A stretch of 64,000 bases of DNA, taken from assembly GCF_024741135.1 (NCBI RefSeq), contig NZ_JANSUY010000012.1:1-64000 (forward strand). Reading direction: 5' to 3'. Positions within the stretch are counted from its first letter, which is position 1, and each line of letters starts with the position of its first letter. Both the position numbers and the translations under genes were made by a program. This DNA is from Aquiflexum gelatinilyticum (lineage in GTDB: Bacteria > Bacteroidota > Bacteroidia > Cytophagales > Cyclobacteriaceae). This document shows, one piece after another, positions 1 through 8,034 of the stretch. The notes under the pieces were generated by a model, which saw only the letters and a program-made list of their open reading frames with translations, did not search any database and was not told where the DNA came from.

Positions 1-193
1 ACGCACAAGGCCTGGGCCGGCCCGGTCCGCCGTCATTCCTTCCCGCCTCGAACAAATGAATTTCAGTTTAGGGTAGGGATTCGGTATCTACGGTACTTCC
101 GTCTTCCGTCTTCCGGCCTGTCTGAATTAGGATAATGAGGCTTTTGCAAAGAGGCTGAAAATAAATTCACATTAACTCCAAAATAACCCAAAA
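1..193. other. Intergenic left edge with GC-rich stretch and CTTCCGT repeat
   Basis: No gene is visible before the regulator. The first 50 bases are strikingly GC-rich, with a perfect 10-bp palindrome (GGGCCGGCCC, 14-23). At 96-116 three 7-bp units (CTTCCGT, CTTCCGT, CTTCCGG) stand in tandem; on the other strand they read GGAAGNN, the same unit that forms an array at 17382-17416. Nothing here is clearly a promoter. Confidence 0.5.
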
Positions 194-1231
194 ATGACGA
201 TGTTCGACAAAATGGACAAAATCAACAACGGGTCCAAAACCCCGAAGTACCAGCAGGTAGTCAACCTGATCCTGGAAGATATCGAAAGCGGCAGGCTGAA
301 GATCGGAGAGCGGATCTCTTCGATCAACGAGATGAGCTTTGATTTTTTGCTTTCGAGGGATACCGTCGAAAAAGCGTACAACGAACTCAAAGACCGGGGC
401 ATCATCACTTCGGTCAAAGGGAAAGGCTTTTATGTGAGTTCGACCAACACTTCCAATAAACTCAAAGTCCTGCTCCTTTTCAACAAGCTCAGTTCCTACA
501 AGAAAATCATCTACTACTCGGTCTTGGAAACACTCGGCGAAAAAGCCACCGTGGACATCCATGTTCATCATTACAATAAGTCGATGGTGCAGGAACTGCT
601 CGAAAGGAATATGGGAAAATACCATTACTATGTGCTTGCACCCCATTTTTATGATGAAGATTCGCACCTGATGGATTCTTATGACATTGCACGGCAGTTT
701 CCCGAAAACAAACTGCTGATCATGGACCGTGCGGTCAAAGGCCACGAAAATGAATTCCCCGGCGTTTATCAGGATTTTGAAAAGGATATTTTCCATGCCT
801 TGGAAGATGGGATCGAGCATTTGAAAAAATACCAAAAACTCAAACTCGTCTATCCGCGGGGACTGATGTATCCGCCTGAGATTGTGGATGGGTTTAAGAA
901 ATTCTGCTTTTACTACAATTTTGACAATGTCATCCTTGACGGTATCGACGCCGAACCCCTGTACGAAGGTGATGTCTATATCACATTGGCGGAGACGGAC
1001 CTGGTGAATGTCGTCAAGAAAAGCCGGGAACAGGGTTTGGAATTGGGAAAGGCAGTGGGATTGATTTCTTATAATGACACGCCGCTAAAGGAAATTTTGG
1101 CGGATGGCATCACGACGATCTCCACGGATTTTGAGCATATGGGAAAAAGGATTGCAGAACTGATTTTGGGAAAAACCACCGAAAAAGTCTCCAAAAATCC
1201 ATTTAAGATGACGGTGAGGAAGACGCTGTGA
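194..1231 (+). CDS. GntR-family transcriptional regulator with LacI-type effector domain
   Basis: 345 residues. An N-terminal winged helix of GntR type spans about residues 12-80 (KYQQVVNLILEDIESGRL, then SRDTVEKAYNEL and GKGFYV at the wing). Residues about 85-335 look like a periplasmic-binding-protein fold of the LacI kind, so the effector is probably a sugar or sugar derivative rather than the acid bound by FadR/UTRA-type GntR proteins. This N-GntR/C-PBP architecture is common in Bacteroidota sugar clusters. Neighbouring lutABC and rhaM suggest control of rhamnose or lactate use; that is inference. ATG at 194 is preferred to the in-frame ATGs at 200 and 212 because it is the first, though all precede the domain. 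Confidence 0.88.
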   Translation: MTMFDKMDKINNGSKTPKYQQVVNLILEDIESGRLKIGERISSINEMSFDFLLSRDTVEKAYNELKDRGIITSVKGKGFYVSSTNTSNKLKVLLLFNKLSSYKKIIYYSVLETLGEKATVDIHVHHYNKSMVQELLERNMGKYHYYVLAPHFYDEDSHLMDSYDIARQFPENKLLIMDRAVKGHENEFPGVYQDFEKDIFHALEDGIEHLKKYQKLKLVYPRGLMYPPEIVDGFKKFCFYYNFDNVILDGIDAEPLYEGDVYITLAETDLVNVVKKSREQGLELGKAVGLISYNDTPLKEILADGITTISTDFEHMGKRIAELILGKTTEKVSKNPFKMTVRKTL

Positions 1232-1263
1232 GGTTTAAATCAGGTTTTTTCAATTATCCGATT

Positions 1264-2442
1264 TCAAAAAATCAGATGCTTTAATAAATAATTATTTGAT
1301 CCAACCACCTTATAAATCCCATACCTGATAAAGTCCTCCTCCACATCAGGATTGATCAATTGGATCAAAAGCCTGTTGCCAGGTAAAGTCATGGTTACTT
1401 TTCCATTAGTTGGCAGTGGAATGTCAGCACTTACTTGTTTGGTCCCATCAAACAAAATGAGTCTGTGGTACGCAGGATCTTCAAAATGATGATAAGTAGG
1501 ATCGTCAGCTTTCTTACTCTCATAAGTACCATATTCTATTCCCCGGATATAATCGAGAACAATCATTCCACCGTCAAGGGAAAACAATTTGCTGTTTTTA
1601 GGACTTAAACTGATTCTTCCATGAGACGGAAAATCATCATCTGATATCAGACTCTTTTTGACCATGCCAAAATCACCATGGTTAATCTTTATTCTTGACT
1701 CCAATTTCCGGGAAGTCAAATCATAAATAGTGATTTCATTGTCCAAATTCGTTGTCAAAAAAAGCTTCTTTTTCTTTGGGTCAATTTTGTAAATAATTGA
1801 ATGAAGATTATTTATTGTTGATTTATCGAATTTCTTATTCATGGACCTATCTAGGGCGGGGGACATTTTGTACAACTCCTCTTTCTCTACCTCATAAATT
1901 TCAATCAAATCAGAACTGTTTTCCCTATCAGGCCTGGTAGAATTTGTACCTGAGGGAGTGGTGATAAATGACAAACTTGATTGGGATTGATTTTGGTAGA
2001 AATAGGGAAAAAATTCCATTCTCCCATAAATATGCATTTTTGTACCCGACAGATAGCGGATCTTGTTTTTAACATTCAGCTTTTGGTTATAAAGAAAAAG
2101 CTGATAAGGCGTCTGAAGCCAAATATCACCTTCTTCTGTAAAAGCCATGGCATTGAATGCAGCCGAGGATTGATTAGGTCCTTCCCCTACCAAACCTTTA
2201 TTGATGACAAATTCTCCTTGTTCGTCTATCAGGACTATCCTCGTCCCTTTAGAATCGGAAATATATCCCAAGTAAAGTTTGCTCTCTGGATGGTAATCAA
2301 CGATTACGACCGGAAGCAAGGAGTTGATTTTAAACTCTTCCACCTTCTCTAATTGGTATTGGGAAAAGGAGTCTGTTGGCAAAAAGAGCATTGATAAAGA
2401 AAAAACAAATTCCAGCGATAGTTTTTGGGTTATTGTGGCCAT
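1264..2442 (-). CDS. Exported six-bladed beta-propeller-like protein
   Basis: 392 residues with an N-terminal signal peptide ending near SFSQ. The rest is rich in short beta-strand patterns (DEQGEFV, NLDNEITIYDL, SLDGGMIVLDYI) as in the 6-bladed beta-propeller proteins of Bacteroidota, so an extracytoplasmic binding role is likely; no catalytic motif is seen. It has no lipobox, unlike the next gene upstream in the same direction (2553-3716), which shows a similar strand pattern. The two probably form a pair on the minus strand with about 110 bp between them, and this gene converges on the GntR gene. Function unknown. Confidence 0.7.
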   Translation of the reverse strand: MATITQKLSLEFVFSLSMLFLPTDSFSQYQLEKVEEFKINSLLPVVIVDYHPESKLYLGYISDSKGTRIVLIDEQGEFVINKGLVGEGPNQSSAAFNAMAFTEEGDIWLQTPYQLFLYNQKLNVKNKIRYLSGTKMHIYGRMEFFPYFYQNQSQSSLSFITTPSGTNSTRPDRENSSDLIEIYEVEKEELYKMSPALDRSMNKKFDKSTINNLHSIIYKIDPKKKKLFLTTNLDNEITIYDLTSRKLESRIKINHGDFGMVKKSLISDDDFPSHGRISLSPKNSKLFSLDGGMIVLDYIRGIEYGTYESKKADDPTYHHFEDPAYHRLILFDGTKQVSADIPLPTNGKVTMTLPGNRLLIQLINPDVEEDFIRYGIYKVVGSNNYLLKHLIF

Positions 2443-2552
2443 GGTCTGGGGAAATAAATGGTTGAAAAGTGTTTGGATAAGGCGTATAACGATCTAAAAT
2501 AAGTTTAGGTTGTTATTCAAAATATTCATATTCCTCAAAAATACCCCTCACA

Positions 2553-3716
2553 TCATTCCTCTACTTTCAGCCCTACCCTGAACAACCTGAAATAATCTTT
2601 TTCTTCTTCCTCATTCGGTTTTTCCATCATCCAGAGTTCTCCGTTTCGGAGCAGCATACTTCTGGGTTCCAGACCTTCCGGAACAAAATCATTGATGACA
2701 TTTCCAAGTGAGTCTAGGATGGCAATTCTTTTTGGATACTTTTCCATCATCTTTTCTCTAAAAATCGATGCTTCTACTGGAGATTTGTTTTCAAAATTGG
2801 TTTCAGAATCTGTTTCATTATACCCCTGAAAATAGGCAACTATAAATACTCCATCAATCTTTTTGATATTGTCAATCCTACCTGAGGAAAAAAGCATACT
2901 TATAAACCTGAAATCGTTTGGATCTTCTGTTCCTTTAGAATAATTATAATCAGGAAGATTAAGTGGAATGGAGGATTTTAGAGAATAAGGCTCTTTAGCT
3001 TCATAAACATGAATTACAGGCTCTAAACCAAATGCTACATAAATATGCTCTTTATCAACGGTAAAAACAGGAAACCATGTGGGAGAAAAGAAATAGTTGC
3101 CATTTAAAAAAACACTGTTCTCCGGAAACCCGATGATTGCATTTCTTTTTCCACCTACGGGATCAATTACTGATAACAATTTGAGGTCTTTATATTGATG
3201 GACTTCCGAAGGCCTCGGCTCAAAATTAAGGTAAAGGAGCTTATCTGTTAAATTTTCCATACCAAATCCCATGGCCGTCATACGTTCGTTGGGAACATGA
3301 AAATCATCGTATTTTACCAAAGACAATAACTTCCCATCAAAATCATAAGTAAAAAAACCTTTATAGCCATACACCAAAAAAGAATCAGGTCCAGTAATTT
3401 TAATTGTGCTCATCAAAGCCCCATACGTATCAGGCATGTCACCGAACTTGGAAAAAGATGAAAGGATCTTACCCTCAAAGTCAGCGATAAAGATATCTTC
3501 CGAAAATTCTTTATGATCCATAAACAGAACCGTTCCGGATTTTGGATCAATATCATGAACAGTGGGAATGCCTAGGTAATCAATCTGGATACTATCCAGC
3601 TTTACCAAGGAAATTGATTTTTGAGGTGAAGAAGTCTCTATAACTTCTGTATCCTGATTTTTTGAATTGCAGGAGATAAATAAAATGAACAAAATAAAGA
3701 AGACCAGATACCGCAT
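2553..3716 (-). CDS. DUF4221-like beta-propeller lipoprotein
   Basis: 387 residues. The N-terminus (MRYLVFFILFILFISC) is a lipoprotein signal with Cys16 as the lipidated residue. The mature part is a series of strand-rich segments (GTVLFMD, GKILSSFSKFGD, DGVFIVAYFQGYNETD) matching the DUF4221/6-bladed propeller lipoproteins that are abundant in Cyclobacteriaceae. The residues after the lipobox (KNQDTEV...) lack an obvious export signal for the cell surface, so its side of the outer membrane is open. It is the upstream member of a minus-strand pair and resembles the gene at 35858-37030. Ligand and function are unknown. Confidence 0.72.
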   Translation of the reverse strand: MRYLVFFILFILFISCNSKNQDTEVIETSSPQKSISLVKLDSIQIDYLGIPTVHDIDPKSGTVLFMDHKEFSEDIFIADFEGKILSSFSKFGDMPDTYGALMSTIKITGPDSFLVYGYKGFFTYDFDGKLLSLVKYDDFHVPNERMTAMGFGMENLTDKLLYLNFEPRPSEVHQYKDLKLLSVIDPVGGKRNAIIGFPENSVFLNGNYFFSPTWFPVFTVDKEHIYVAFGLEPVIHVYEAKEPYSLKSSIPLNLPDYNYSKGTEDPNDFRFISMLFSSGRIDNIKKIDGVFIVAYFQGYNETDSETNFENKSPVEASIFREKMMEKYPKRIAILDSLGNVINDFVPEGLEPRSMLLRNGELWMMEKPNEEEEKDYFRLFRVGLKVEE

Positions 3717-3958
3717 AGGATCAATTTTTTTTAAAACCTGAACCGATTCCTGGAGTAAGTAGCTTTTTGGAATCGGGAGACAATTAAACCTAAAAAATAA
3801 ATTCTATACATCAAAATGAAATTATCCACCTAATCAAGATTCAGGAAAAATAATCTTAAGATTTAGGAAACCTGAATTCAAAAAATATTGATTTCGGCAT
3901 GCCAAATTAAGCCCAAAATAAAAAAACACACAAAGCTAATGGCTGATTTTTCAGATCG

Positions 3959-3990
3959 TAATCGAAAAATTAGGCGTATTTTTTCGATTA
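3959..3990. repeat. Long inverted repeat, possible operator or hairpin
   Basis: TAATCGAAAAAT at 3959-3970 faces ATTTTTTCGATTA at 3978-3990 across a 7-base loop; the arms match except for one extra T. It lies more than 230 bp from either flanking gene, in the divergent region before lutABC. It could be an operator or a transcript hairpin. It is not at the 3' end of any gene, so a simple terminator is unlikely. Confidence 0.55.
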
Positions 3991-4100
3991 GGGGAAAAGG
4001 AAATCCCACTTTCAAATTATTCTTATATCCCAAGACCCGACACTACAGGATATTTTATTAATCAGACTTTTTGAGATTGAGAAACAAAATTGTTTTAAAT

Positions 4101-4215
4101 GATATTGGTGGATACTAATTGATATTTATGGATATTAACAGACATTATAGAGCACTAATTGTACTGCATTTCCTTCACCAAAATATCAATCAATATCTCT
4201 GTATCCATTAATATC
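4101..4215. promoter_or_regulatory. Three 15-bp elements GATATTNNTGGATAY upstream of lutA
   Basis: GATATTGGTGGATAC (4101-4115) and GATATTTATGGATAT (4121-4135) are direct repeats 20 bp apart, about two helical turns. GTATCCATTAATATC (4201-4215) is the inverted form and ends 11 bp before the lutA start codon. Placement and phasing suit regulator binding sites, perhaps for the GntR protein at 194. The alternative is that they belong to the degenerate short-unit repeats found elsewhere in the window. Confidence 0.4.
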
Positions 4216-4226
4216 AAATTCATAAA

Positions 4227-4985
4227 ATGCCCGAGAATAAAATAAAAATAGGACTTTTCATCCCCTGTTACGTCGACCAGTTTTATCCCAAGGTGGCGAT
4301 TGCGACTTTGGAATTGCTTGAGAAATTGGGTTGTCAGGTGAAATACCCTATGGGTCAAACCTGTTGCGGGCAGCCCATGGCCAATGCGGGGTATGAACGG
4401 GATACAATTGCCACGACCAGGCATTTTATCAGGATTTTCAAGGACTTTGATTATGTCGTCGCCCCATCAGGAAGTTGCGTCCTCCATGTCAAAGAACATG
4501 CTCCCGTGATCGCAGGAATGGAAAAAGAACAGGCTGAGCTCCATGACAAGATTTTTGAACTGACGGAGTTTTTGACTGATATTCTGAAAATAGGGAACAT
4601 CAAAGGAAGCTTTCCACACAGGGTCGGCTTCCATGCCTCCTGCCATGGGCAACGGGGTTTGAGGCTTTCGTCCTCAAGTGAATTACACCAAACTCCTTTC
4701 AACAAAGCGAAGCAATTGATGGTTAATCTGGAAGGATTGGAATGGGTGGAATTGGAAAGGAAAGATGAATGCTGTGGTTTTGGAGGCACATTTGCGGTCA
4801 GCGAAGAAGCCCTTTCCATCCAAATGGGCAAAGACAGGTTGGCCGACCACCAAGAACACCAAGTCGAAATCCTGACCGGAGGCGACATGTCCTGCATCAT
4901 GCATTTGCAGGGAATCGCCAAACGAAACGGAAATCCGATCCAGTTTAAGCATATCGCCGAAATCCTTAACGAAGCCATCTCATGA
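4227..4985 (+). CDS. lutA: LutA/LldE-type (Fe-S)-binding lactate utilisation protein
   Basis: 252 residues, the usual LutA size. It carries two cysteine-rich CCG domains: C46-C47 (TCCGQPM) with an upstream Cys14 in the first, and SCHGQRG followed by ECCGFGG near residue 181 in the second. With LutB and LutC it forms the non-flavin L-lactate oxidase complex of B. subtilis LutABC / Shewanella LldEFG, which passes lactate electrons to the quinone pool. It leads a three-gene operon; its stop overlaps the lutB start (ATGA). Gene order and overlaps are the standard ones. No lactate permease is present nearby. Confidence 0.93.
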   Translation: MPENKIKIGLFIPCYVDQFYPKVAIATLELLEKLGCQVKYPMGQTCCGQPMANAGYERDTIATTRHFIRIFKDFDYVVAPSGSCVLHVKEHAPVIAGMEKEQAELHDKIFELTEFLTDILKIGNIKGSFPHRVGFHASCHGQRGLRLSSSSELHQTPFNKAKQLMVNLEGLEWVELERKDECCGFGGTFAVSEEALSIQMGKDRLADHQEHQVEILTGGDMSCIMHLQGIAKRNGNPIQFKHIAEILNEAIS

Positions 4986-6340
4986 GTCATCCCATCCAGG
5001 CAGCGGAATTTTTGCAGGATCAGGCCAAGTCCAAATGGCACGATGAAACCCTGTGGTTTGTCAGGGACAAGCGGGATAAAATCAGCAAATCCGTCCCCGA
5101 ATGGGAAAACCTCCGGGACCTTGCCTCCCAGATCAAAGACAATGTATTGGCCAATTTGGGCAGTTATCTGGAGGAATTTGAAAAAAATGCAAAAGCCAAC
5201 AACATCCATGTCCATTGGGCAAAGGATTCAGAAGAACATAACCGGATTGTCCTTGGGATTTTGAAGGAAAAGCGCTGCAAAGCCATCGTCAAAAGCAAAT
5301 CCATCCTGACAGAAGAATGTCACCTGAATCCCTATCTGGAAAAAAACGGCATCGAAGTCGTGGATACGGACCTTGGCGAGCGCATCGTACAGTTCCTTAA
5401 TCAGGCCCCAAGTCATATAGTATTACCTGCAATCCACCTGAAGAAAAGGGATATTTCTGAGATTTTTCACGAAAAACTCCATACCGAAAAAGGAAACGAA
5501 GATCCGGATTACCTCACCCACGCGGCAAGAATCCATTTGAGAGAAAAATTCCTTTCCGCAAAAGTGGCGATCACAGGAGTGAATTTCGGAGTGGCTGAGA
5601 CGGGGGAGTTTGTGGTCTGCACCAATGAAGGCAATGCCGATATGGGTGTCCACCTCGCAGATGTGCACATCGCCTGTATGGGAATAGAAAAAATCATCCC
5701 GAAGCGGGCCCATTTGGGGGTATTTCTCCGTCTGCTCGCAAGATCGGCAACAGGACAAAGCGTCACCAATTACACTTCCCATTTCAGAAGTCCATCTCCG
5801 GGAAAAGAAATCCATATCGTCTTGGTCGACAATGGCCGGACTGCCCAATTGGCAAGACCTAAATTCAAAAATTCCCTCAAATGCATCCGCTGTGGGGCCT
5901 GTATGAATACCTGTCCGATTTATAGGAGAAGCGGTGGTTTCAGCTATGAAAGCACTGTTCCCGGACCGATTGGGTCTATCCTTTCCCCCGGTATCGATTT
6001 ACAAAAACACAGTTCACTGCCTTTTGCCTCCACCCTTTGCGGCAGCTGCACCGACGTCTGTCCAGTGAAGATCAACATCCACGAGCAACTCTATGAGTGG
6101 CGGCAGGAAATTACCAAAGCACAGCCTGACAGGGCTAAAAGCCTGGCGATGAAGATTGCCAATGGGGTTTTTGCGGTTCCTTTTGCCTATAATCTGAGTG
6201 GAAATATGATGCGTGGCGCTTTGAAAATCCTGCCTGACAGCATCACCTATTCAGGTTTGAATACTTGGGGAAAGCAACGGGACTTGCCTGAGTTGCCAAA
6301 AGAATCATTCAAAGACTGGTATAAAAAGAACCGCAAATGA
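4982..6340 (+). CDS. lutB: LutB/LldF-type iron-sulfur protein of lactate oxidation
   Basis: 452 residues. The N-terminal two-thirds is a LUD domain (residues about 70-295, with GVNFGVAETGEFV). A ferredoxin-like segment follows: CIRCGACMNTCP (Cys301, 304, 307, 311) and CGSCTDVCP (Cys353, 356, 360), enough for two [4Fe-4S] clusters. It is the central electron-transfer subunit of LutABC. The start overlaps lutA by 4 bp and the stop overlaps lutC by 4 bp, so the three are translationally coupled. Length and motifs are complete, with no sign of damage. Confidence 0.94.
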   Translation: MSHPIQAAEFLQDQAKSKWHDETLWFVRDKRDKISKSVPEWENLRDLASQIKDNVLANLGSYLEEFEKNAKANNIHVHWAKDSEEHNRIVLGILKEKRCKAIVKSKSILTEECHLNPYLEKNGIEVVDTDLGERIVQFLNQAPSHIVLPAIHLKKRDISEIFHEKLHTEKGNEDPDYLTHAARIHLREKFLSAKVAITGVNFGVAETGEFVVCTNEGNADMGVHLADVHIACMGIEKIIPKRAHLGVFLRLLARSATGQSVTNYTSHFRSPSPGKEIHIVLVDNGRTAQLARPKFKNSLKCIRCGACMNTCPIYRRSGGFSYESTVPGPIGSILSPGIDLQKHSSLPFASTLCGSCTDVCPVKINIHEQLYEWRQEITKAQPDRAKSLAMKIANGVFAVPFAYNLSGNMMRGALKILPDSITYSGLNTWGKQRDLPELPKESFKDWYKKNRK

Positions 6341-6897
6341 GCAGCAGGGATCTGATATTGTCCAAAATCAAGGCTGTTCCTTTGGCAGCAAAGAAACTAC
6401 CTATTATCCCTGAATTTGAATTTGAGGGTGATTTGAAAGCCAGGTTTATAGCTTCCATCCAAGCCAACAAAGGTGAAGTAATTTCAAAGGCCGATCTTCT
6501 GGGCTTATTGGCTTCAGGGGTTTTCGAAAAAGTTTATTCCCGTATTGAAGATTTTTCTTCCTTCACCAATATCAGAATCACTGAAGACGCCCATCAACTC
6601 AATGACCTGAATCTTGCCATTATTCGGGGACAATTTGGGGTGGCAGAAAACGGGGCTATATGGCTGGAAGATCAGGATATGGGTTTGCGGGCACTGCCTT
6701 TCATCACGGAGCATTTGGTGATTGTACTGGATTCCGCCAATCTGGTGGGGAATATGCATCAGGCTTATGACATGATCGGCTTGCAGGAATCAGGTTTTGG
6801 GCTGTTTTTAGCTGGACCTTCCAAGACAGCTGACATCGAGCAGTCACTCGTCATCGGAGCCCATGGCGCAAAAAGTCTGAGGGTGGTATTTATGTAG
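6337..6897 (+). CDS. lutC: LutC/LldG-type LUD-domain protein
   Basis: 186 residues, a lone LUD domain with the family signature GQFGVAENGAIW around residue 100 and IEQSLVIGAHGAKSL near the C-terminus. It is the third subunit of the LutABC L-lactate oxidation complex. The start overlaps the lutB stop. The coding sequence for its last residues (AKSLRVVFM) occurs in a diverged second copy at 7452-7481, which marks this 3' end as a probable insertion point. After the stop comes a purine-rich stretch (GAAGCGAGAGTTTAGAATCGAG) of a kind also seen after fabG at about 35780. Confidence 0.93.
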   Translation: MSSRDLILSKIKAVPLAAKKLPIIPEFEFEGDLKARFIASIQANKGEVISKADLLGLLASGVFEKVYSRIEDFSSFTNIRITEDAHQLNDLNLAIIRGQFGVAENGAIWLEDQDMGLRALPFITEHLVIVLDSANLVGNMHQAYDMIGLQESGFGLFLAGPSKTADIEQSLVIGAHGAKSLRVVFM

Positions 6898-6962
6898 AAG
6901 CGAGAGTTTAGAATCGAGAAATGAGACTAGTGCCATAATGTTCCGGAGATAAAACTTAAAAA

Positions 6963-7015
6963 TAGAATTAACGTAAAGGAAAAAGCAGTTATAGATTTTT
7001 TGCGCTTTAATTCTA
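6963..7015. repeat. Short inverted repeat before the small lipoprotein gene
   Basis: TAGAATTAA (6963-6971) and TTAATTCTA (7007-7015) are perfect 9-bp inverted copies with 35 bases between them. The pair stands 30 bp before a lipoprotein gene and inside the segment that appears to have been inserted after lutC. It may be a regulatory site or an element end; nothing decides between them. Confidence 0.35.
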
Positions 7016-7045
7016 CATTTCATTCATGTCTTAATTACAGAAAAG

Positions 7046-7420
7046 ATGAAAAAGTTATCCTTCCTAATTTTATCGATTTTCTTTGGATCATTTTCTTGCC
7101 AAGAAAAAGCCGAAGAACCCACATTTGAGGTTTGCGGTGTAAAAGACCCTGTTAAAGAATTGGCTTGGCTGGCTGAAAGAATAGCATCTTCTGGACAATC
7201 TGAATTGAATAAATATTTTTTCATTACGGTAGCCGAATACAATGAAGAAAATATTTTTCTAATGAAAAACTGTTGTCCCTTTTGCAATTCAGTTGTGACA
7301 GCATATAATTGCGAAGGTACTTTCTTGGGTGTAGTAGGTCCGGAATCTGAAATTGATGGCATTCAATTATCAAATGAAAGAGTTATCTGGAGGCCTGTTA
7401 ATTCTTCTTGCTCAATTTGA
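7046..7420 (+). CDS. Small cysteine-rich lipoprotein of unknown function
   Basis: 124 residues with a lipoprotein signal (LILSIFFGSFSC, Cys18). The mature part has five further cysteines in a loose pattern (EVCGVKDP, NCCPFCN, YNCEG, SSCS), and the start VCGVKDPVKELAWL resembles a motif I associate with other small Cyclobacteriaceae lipoproteins. No enzymatic motif is visible. The gene sits between lutC and a partial repeat of the lutC tail, so it may be a late arrival at this site. Expression, if any, should be independent of lut, since 148 bp separate them. Confidence 0.7.
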   Translation: MKKLSFLILSIFFGSFSCQEKAEEPTFEVCGVKDPVKELAWLAERIASSGQSELNKYFFITVAEYNEENIFLMKNCCPFCNSVVTAYNCEGTFLGVVGPESEIDGIQLSNERVIWRPVNSSCSI

Positions 7421-7448
7421 TTTTATACTCTTATTTCAGGATCACTAT

Positions 7449-7481
7449 AAAGCAAAGAGTCTGAGGGTGGTGTTGGTTTGA
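7449..7481 (+). pseudogene. Remnant copy of the lutC 3' end
   Basis: Read in the frame ending at TGA 7479-7481, this stretch encodes AKSLRVVLV and then stop, against AKSLRVVFM and stop at the end of lutC (6870-6897). The shared core AGTCTGAGGGTGGT is identical. Upstream of residue A the similarity fades. It is far too short to function and is best read as a duplicated or displaced gene end left by an insertion or recombination event. Confidence 0.5.
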
Positions 7482-7527
7482 GATTGGAGTTTTTTATTTA
7501 AATTAGAGTTATTATAAATGCAGGAAC

Positions 7528-7746
7528 ATGAGAGAGGTCACCTTAAAAATTCCCGACGAAAAATTTGAGTTCTATATGGAGCTTTTTGAACAACTTGGTT
7601 TGGAAGCAGAGATGGAATATAACATTCCTGAAGAACACAAGGAGATCGTAAGGGAACGGATTAGGAATTCCAAGGCGGAAAACTTAATCCCTTGGAAGAA
7701 CGCCAAAAAAATGCTTGATCACATCGCTGATTCCGATGGGATTTGA
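7528..7746 (+). CDS. Type II antitoxin partner of a ParE/RelE-like toxin
   Basis: 72 residues, highly charged (MREVTLKIPDEKFEF; PEEHKEIVRERI; WKNAKKMLDHI). It matches the short antitoxins found throughout Bacteroidota immediately before ParE/RelE-type toxins, and its stop overlaps the toxin start by 11 bp, the usual arrangement. The N-terminal half predicts a DNA-binding or dimerising beta-strand and helix; the C-terminal helix normally wraps the toxin. The reading frame is intact, but the toxin gene beside it is broken, so it is now an orphan, possibly still able to neutralise related toxins. Confidence 0.68.
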   Translation: MREVTLKIPDEKFEFYMELFEQLGLEAEMEYNIPEEHKEIVRERIRNSKAENLIPWKNAKKMLDHIADSDGI

Positions 7747-8034
7747 AGTTGTAATTGAACCTGCTGCTCTGCAGGACATTCAAGATGCTGTTAATTATTA
7801 AAATTTACAAGCACCAGGCTTAGGATATAAATTTGAGGAAGAACTGGATCATTCTTTTGAAGTTCTTGAAAACACCCAATTTTTCAGATAAGATATGATG
7901 AGACAAGATGTCTTCCACTCAAAAGATTCCCTTATATGATTCATTACTCTGTGGATGAAAATAACAAATTGGTTATCATAAGGGCGATTTTCAATACTTC
8001 CCGAAACCCAAAAATCTGGAAATCAAGAGAATGA
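7736..8034 (+). pseudogene. Degraded ParE/RelE-family toxin gene
   Basis: Starts at ATG 7736 inside the antitoxin stop and reads MGFEVVIEPAALQDIQDAVNY, then TAA at 7799-7801. The same frame continues NLQAPGLGYKFEEEL to NTQFFR at 7888. After a frameshift at about 7886-7891 the third frame gives IRYDETRCLPLKRFPYMIHY and later LVIIRAIFNTSRNP, ending at TGA 8032-8034. Joined, these form a full-length toxin of about 98 residues with the family's C-terminal arginines. One nonsense codon and one frameshift inactivate it. Its last codon overlaps the rhaM start (ATGA). A sequencing error could explain one lesion, hardly both. Confidence 0.8.

Larger units (their letters stand above)
3717..4226. other. 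Divergent intergenic region upstream of lutABC
   Basis: A 510-bp AT-rich region between a minus-strand lipoprotein gene and the plus-strand lut operon. I see no credible ORF. It holds a long imperfect palindrome (3959-3990) and three copies of a 15-bp element (4101-4115, 4121-4135, 4201-4215), listed separately. The lut promoter must lie here, but I cannot fix its boxes. Confidence 0.6.

Noticed and set aside
4451-5848. Long minus-strand frames across lutA and lutB
   Set aside because: Antisense shadows of well-supported iron-sulfur protein genes with correct family motifs and coupling.
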